Shown piece by piece: positions 63,174 through 64,000 of a stretch of DNA of 64,000 bases (position 1 is the first letter of the stretch; each line of letters starts with the position of its first letter). The DNA is taken from positions 1,677,001 to 1,741,000 of the forward strand of contig NZ_JBBOXF010000001.1 of NCBI RefSeq assembly GCF_038007465.1, written 5' to 3'. Both the position numbers and the translations under genes were made by a program. The notes under the pieces are model-generated. The model was given only the letters and a program-made list of their open reading frames with translations, had not been told where the DNA came from and made no database searches. This stretch comes from Sporosarcina sp. FSL K6-1508 (GTDB lineage: Bacteria > Bacillota > Bacilli > Bacillales_A > Planococcaceae).

Positions 63174-64000
63174 TTAAGCTACTTGTAACGACTGTTGCTT
63201 CATTACTACTCTGATCCGATCCGTGGCTAATTTTGAAGCATTATAAACAAGCGTCACCAATTGGAAGTGCAGCTTCGCTTTCTTTCCAGTTCGATGACGG
63301 ACATTATTGAGCCCGAAGAATTCTTTTAAATACGCATTGACCCGTTCGACAGCGGTACGTTCCTTGTACAGTTCATCCCACTTTTTCGATCCCCTGGCTG
63401 GATTGGTGTACTTCCTGAAATCCGTGGATTGTCTAATTTTATAGGTCTTTTGACAAAGGGTGTCGTGTTGTAATGGACAGGTCGCACATTCTTTCGGGCG
63501 TGTATATTTCAGTGTCTTGTATTTCGGATCGAAGCTATCGTAAAGATAGGAATGCTCTACGACACACGTCGGTGCGAAATGCTCGTCGTAACCGACCATC
63601 TCTCCTTCGTTGCGTCGATTATACGGAATGACGGCTTGTAGATTTTGGTCAGTCAATTGTTGATAAATCGGTTCGTAGTCGTAACCGGCATCGAAAAGAC
63701 CTGTGTTAAATAAAGCTGGAAGGTCCCGATCAATTTTCTTCAATAATGGAATGGCTGCTTTCCCGTCATTGAGACTACCGGACGTCATCATACCCGTAAG
63801 AATATATTGGCTTTTTGTGCTGACGGCCAAATGACCTTTATAACCAAACCAGAAGGTGTTTTTTCCATCACTGTTTTTCTTGATTCCCCATTTCGGATCG
63901 ATAGGGGCCTCTTTAAACAACGTTTCTACTGATTCGGATAGCTGATGTACAATCTCTTTTTCATAAATCGGACGCGCTTTCTCCGCCGCCTGTTTTTCTT
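63174..64000 (-). CDS. IS1182-family transposase (5' end outside window)
   Basis: The frame is open to the window edge (at least 275 codons). It shows DPKWGIKKNSDGKNTFWFGYKGHL, a DAGYDYEP catalytic segment, the cysteine-containing CATCPLQHDTLC and the C-terminal ERVNAYLKEFFGLNNVRHR glutamate block, which are typical of IS1182-family DDE transposases. The left end of the element appears to lie at or just past the stop, directly abutting the truncated STAS gene. Confidence 0.92.
   Translation of the reverse strand, partial: EKQAAEKARPIYEKEIVHQLSESVETLFKEAPIDPKWGIKKNSDGKNTFWFGYKGHLAVSTKSQYILTGMMTSGSLNDGKAAIPLLKKIDRDLPALFNTGLFDAGYDYEPIYQQLTDQNLQAVIPYNRRNEGEMVGYDEHFAPTCVVEHSYLYDSFDPKYKTLKYTRPKECATCPLQHDTLCQKTYKIRQSTDFRKYTNPARGSKKWDELYKERTAVERVNAYLKEFFGLNNVRHRTGKKAKLHFQLVTLVYNASKLATDRIRVVMKQQSLQVA

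Overview
The window is Gram-positive (Bacillales) chromosomal DNA. The gene order on the left two thirds (uvrA, yvlB-like, hprK-lgt-yvoD-ppaX-yvoF, TPR protein, trxB, nudix-rapZ-yvcK-whiA-crh, clpP, cggR-gap-pgk-tpiA-gpmI-eno, secG, esterase, rnr, smpB, ssrA) matches the conserved Bacillus/Planococcaceae backbone. Moderate GC, many TTG starts and the IS content suggest a Sporosarcina-like organism. That genus call is inference.

1-31.9 kb is core chromosome, almost all on the + strand. It covers nucleotide excision repair, carbon catabolite control (HprK, its HPr-like target Crh, and PpaX), lipoprotein maturation, thioredoxin reduction, the central glycolytic operon under CggR, and the trans-translation set RNase R-SmpB-tmRNA. 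Three additions stand out: a 12-copy 82-bp tandem repeat between crh and tRNA-Arg, a group II intron placed exactly behind the clpP terminator, and clear CtsR and CggR operators.

31.85-54.16 kb is an integrated element of about 22.3 kb in the 3' end of ssrA. It is bounded by 27-bp direct repeats and carries a tyrosine integrase beside attL, an XRE repressor, small HTH proteins and an HUH-type rolling-circle Rep. I see no conjugation or virion genes. Its cargo is one compact five-gene operon: hsdM-hsdS-hsdR, then a DUF262 gene, then a HEPN gene with an RNxxxH motif. The operon has been broken by transposons: an IS4-family element sits in hsdS (9-bp duplication) and two near-identical 2431-bp IS66 elements sit in the DUF262 gene (8-bp duplications each). 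Removing the insertions restores open frames of 388 and 357 codons, and the repaired DUF262 gene overlaps the HEPN gene by ATGA. This DUF262-HEPN pair joined to a type I R-M operon is the best candidate for an under-described defence system here.

54.2-64 kb is chromosome to the right of attR: an LtaS-family lipoteichoic acid synthase, a sialate-O-acetylesterase-like protein, an IS256 element with an IS21 element nested in its transposase, a VOC protein, a truncated DUF2200 gene, and a stressosome-type STAS gene cut at its 5' end by an IS1182-family element that runs off the window.
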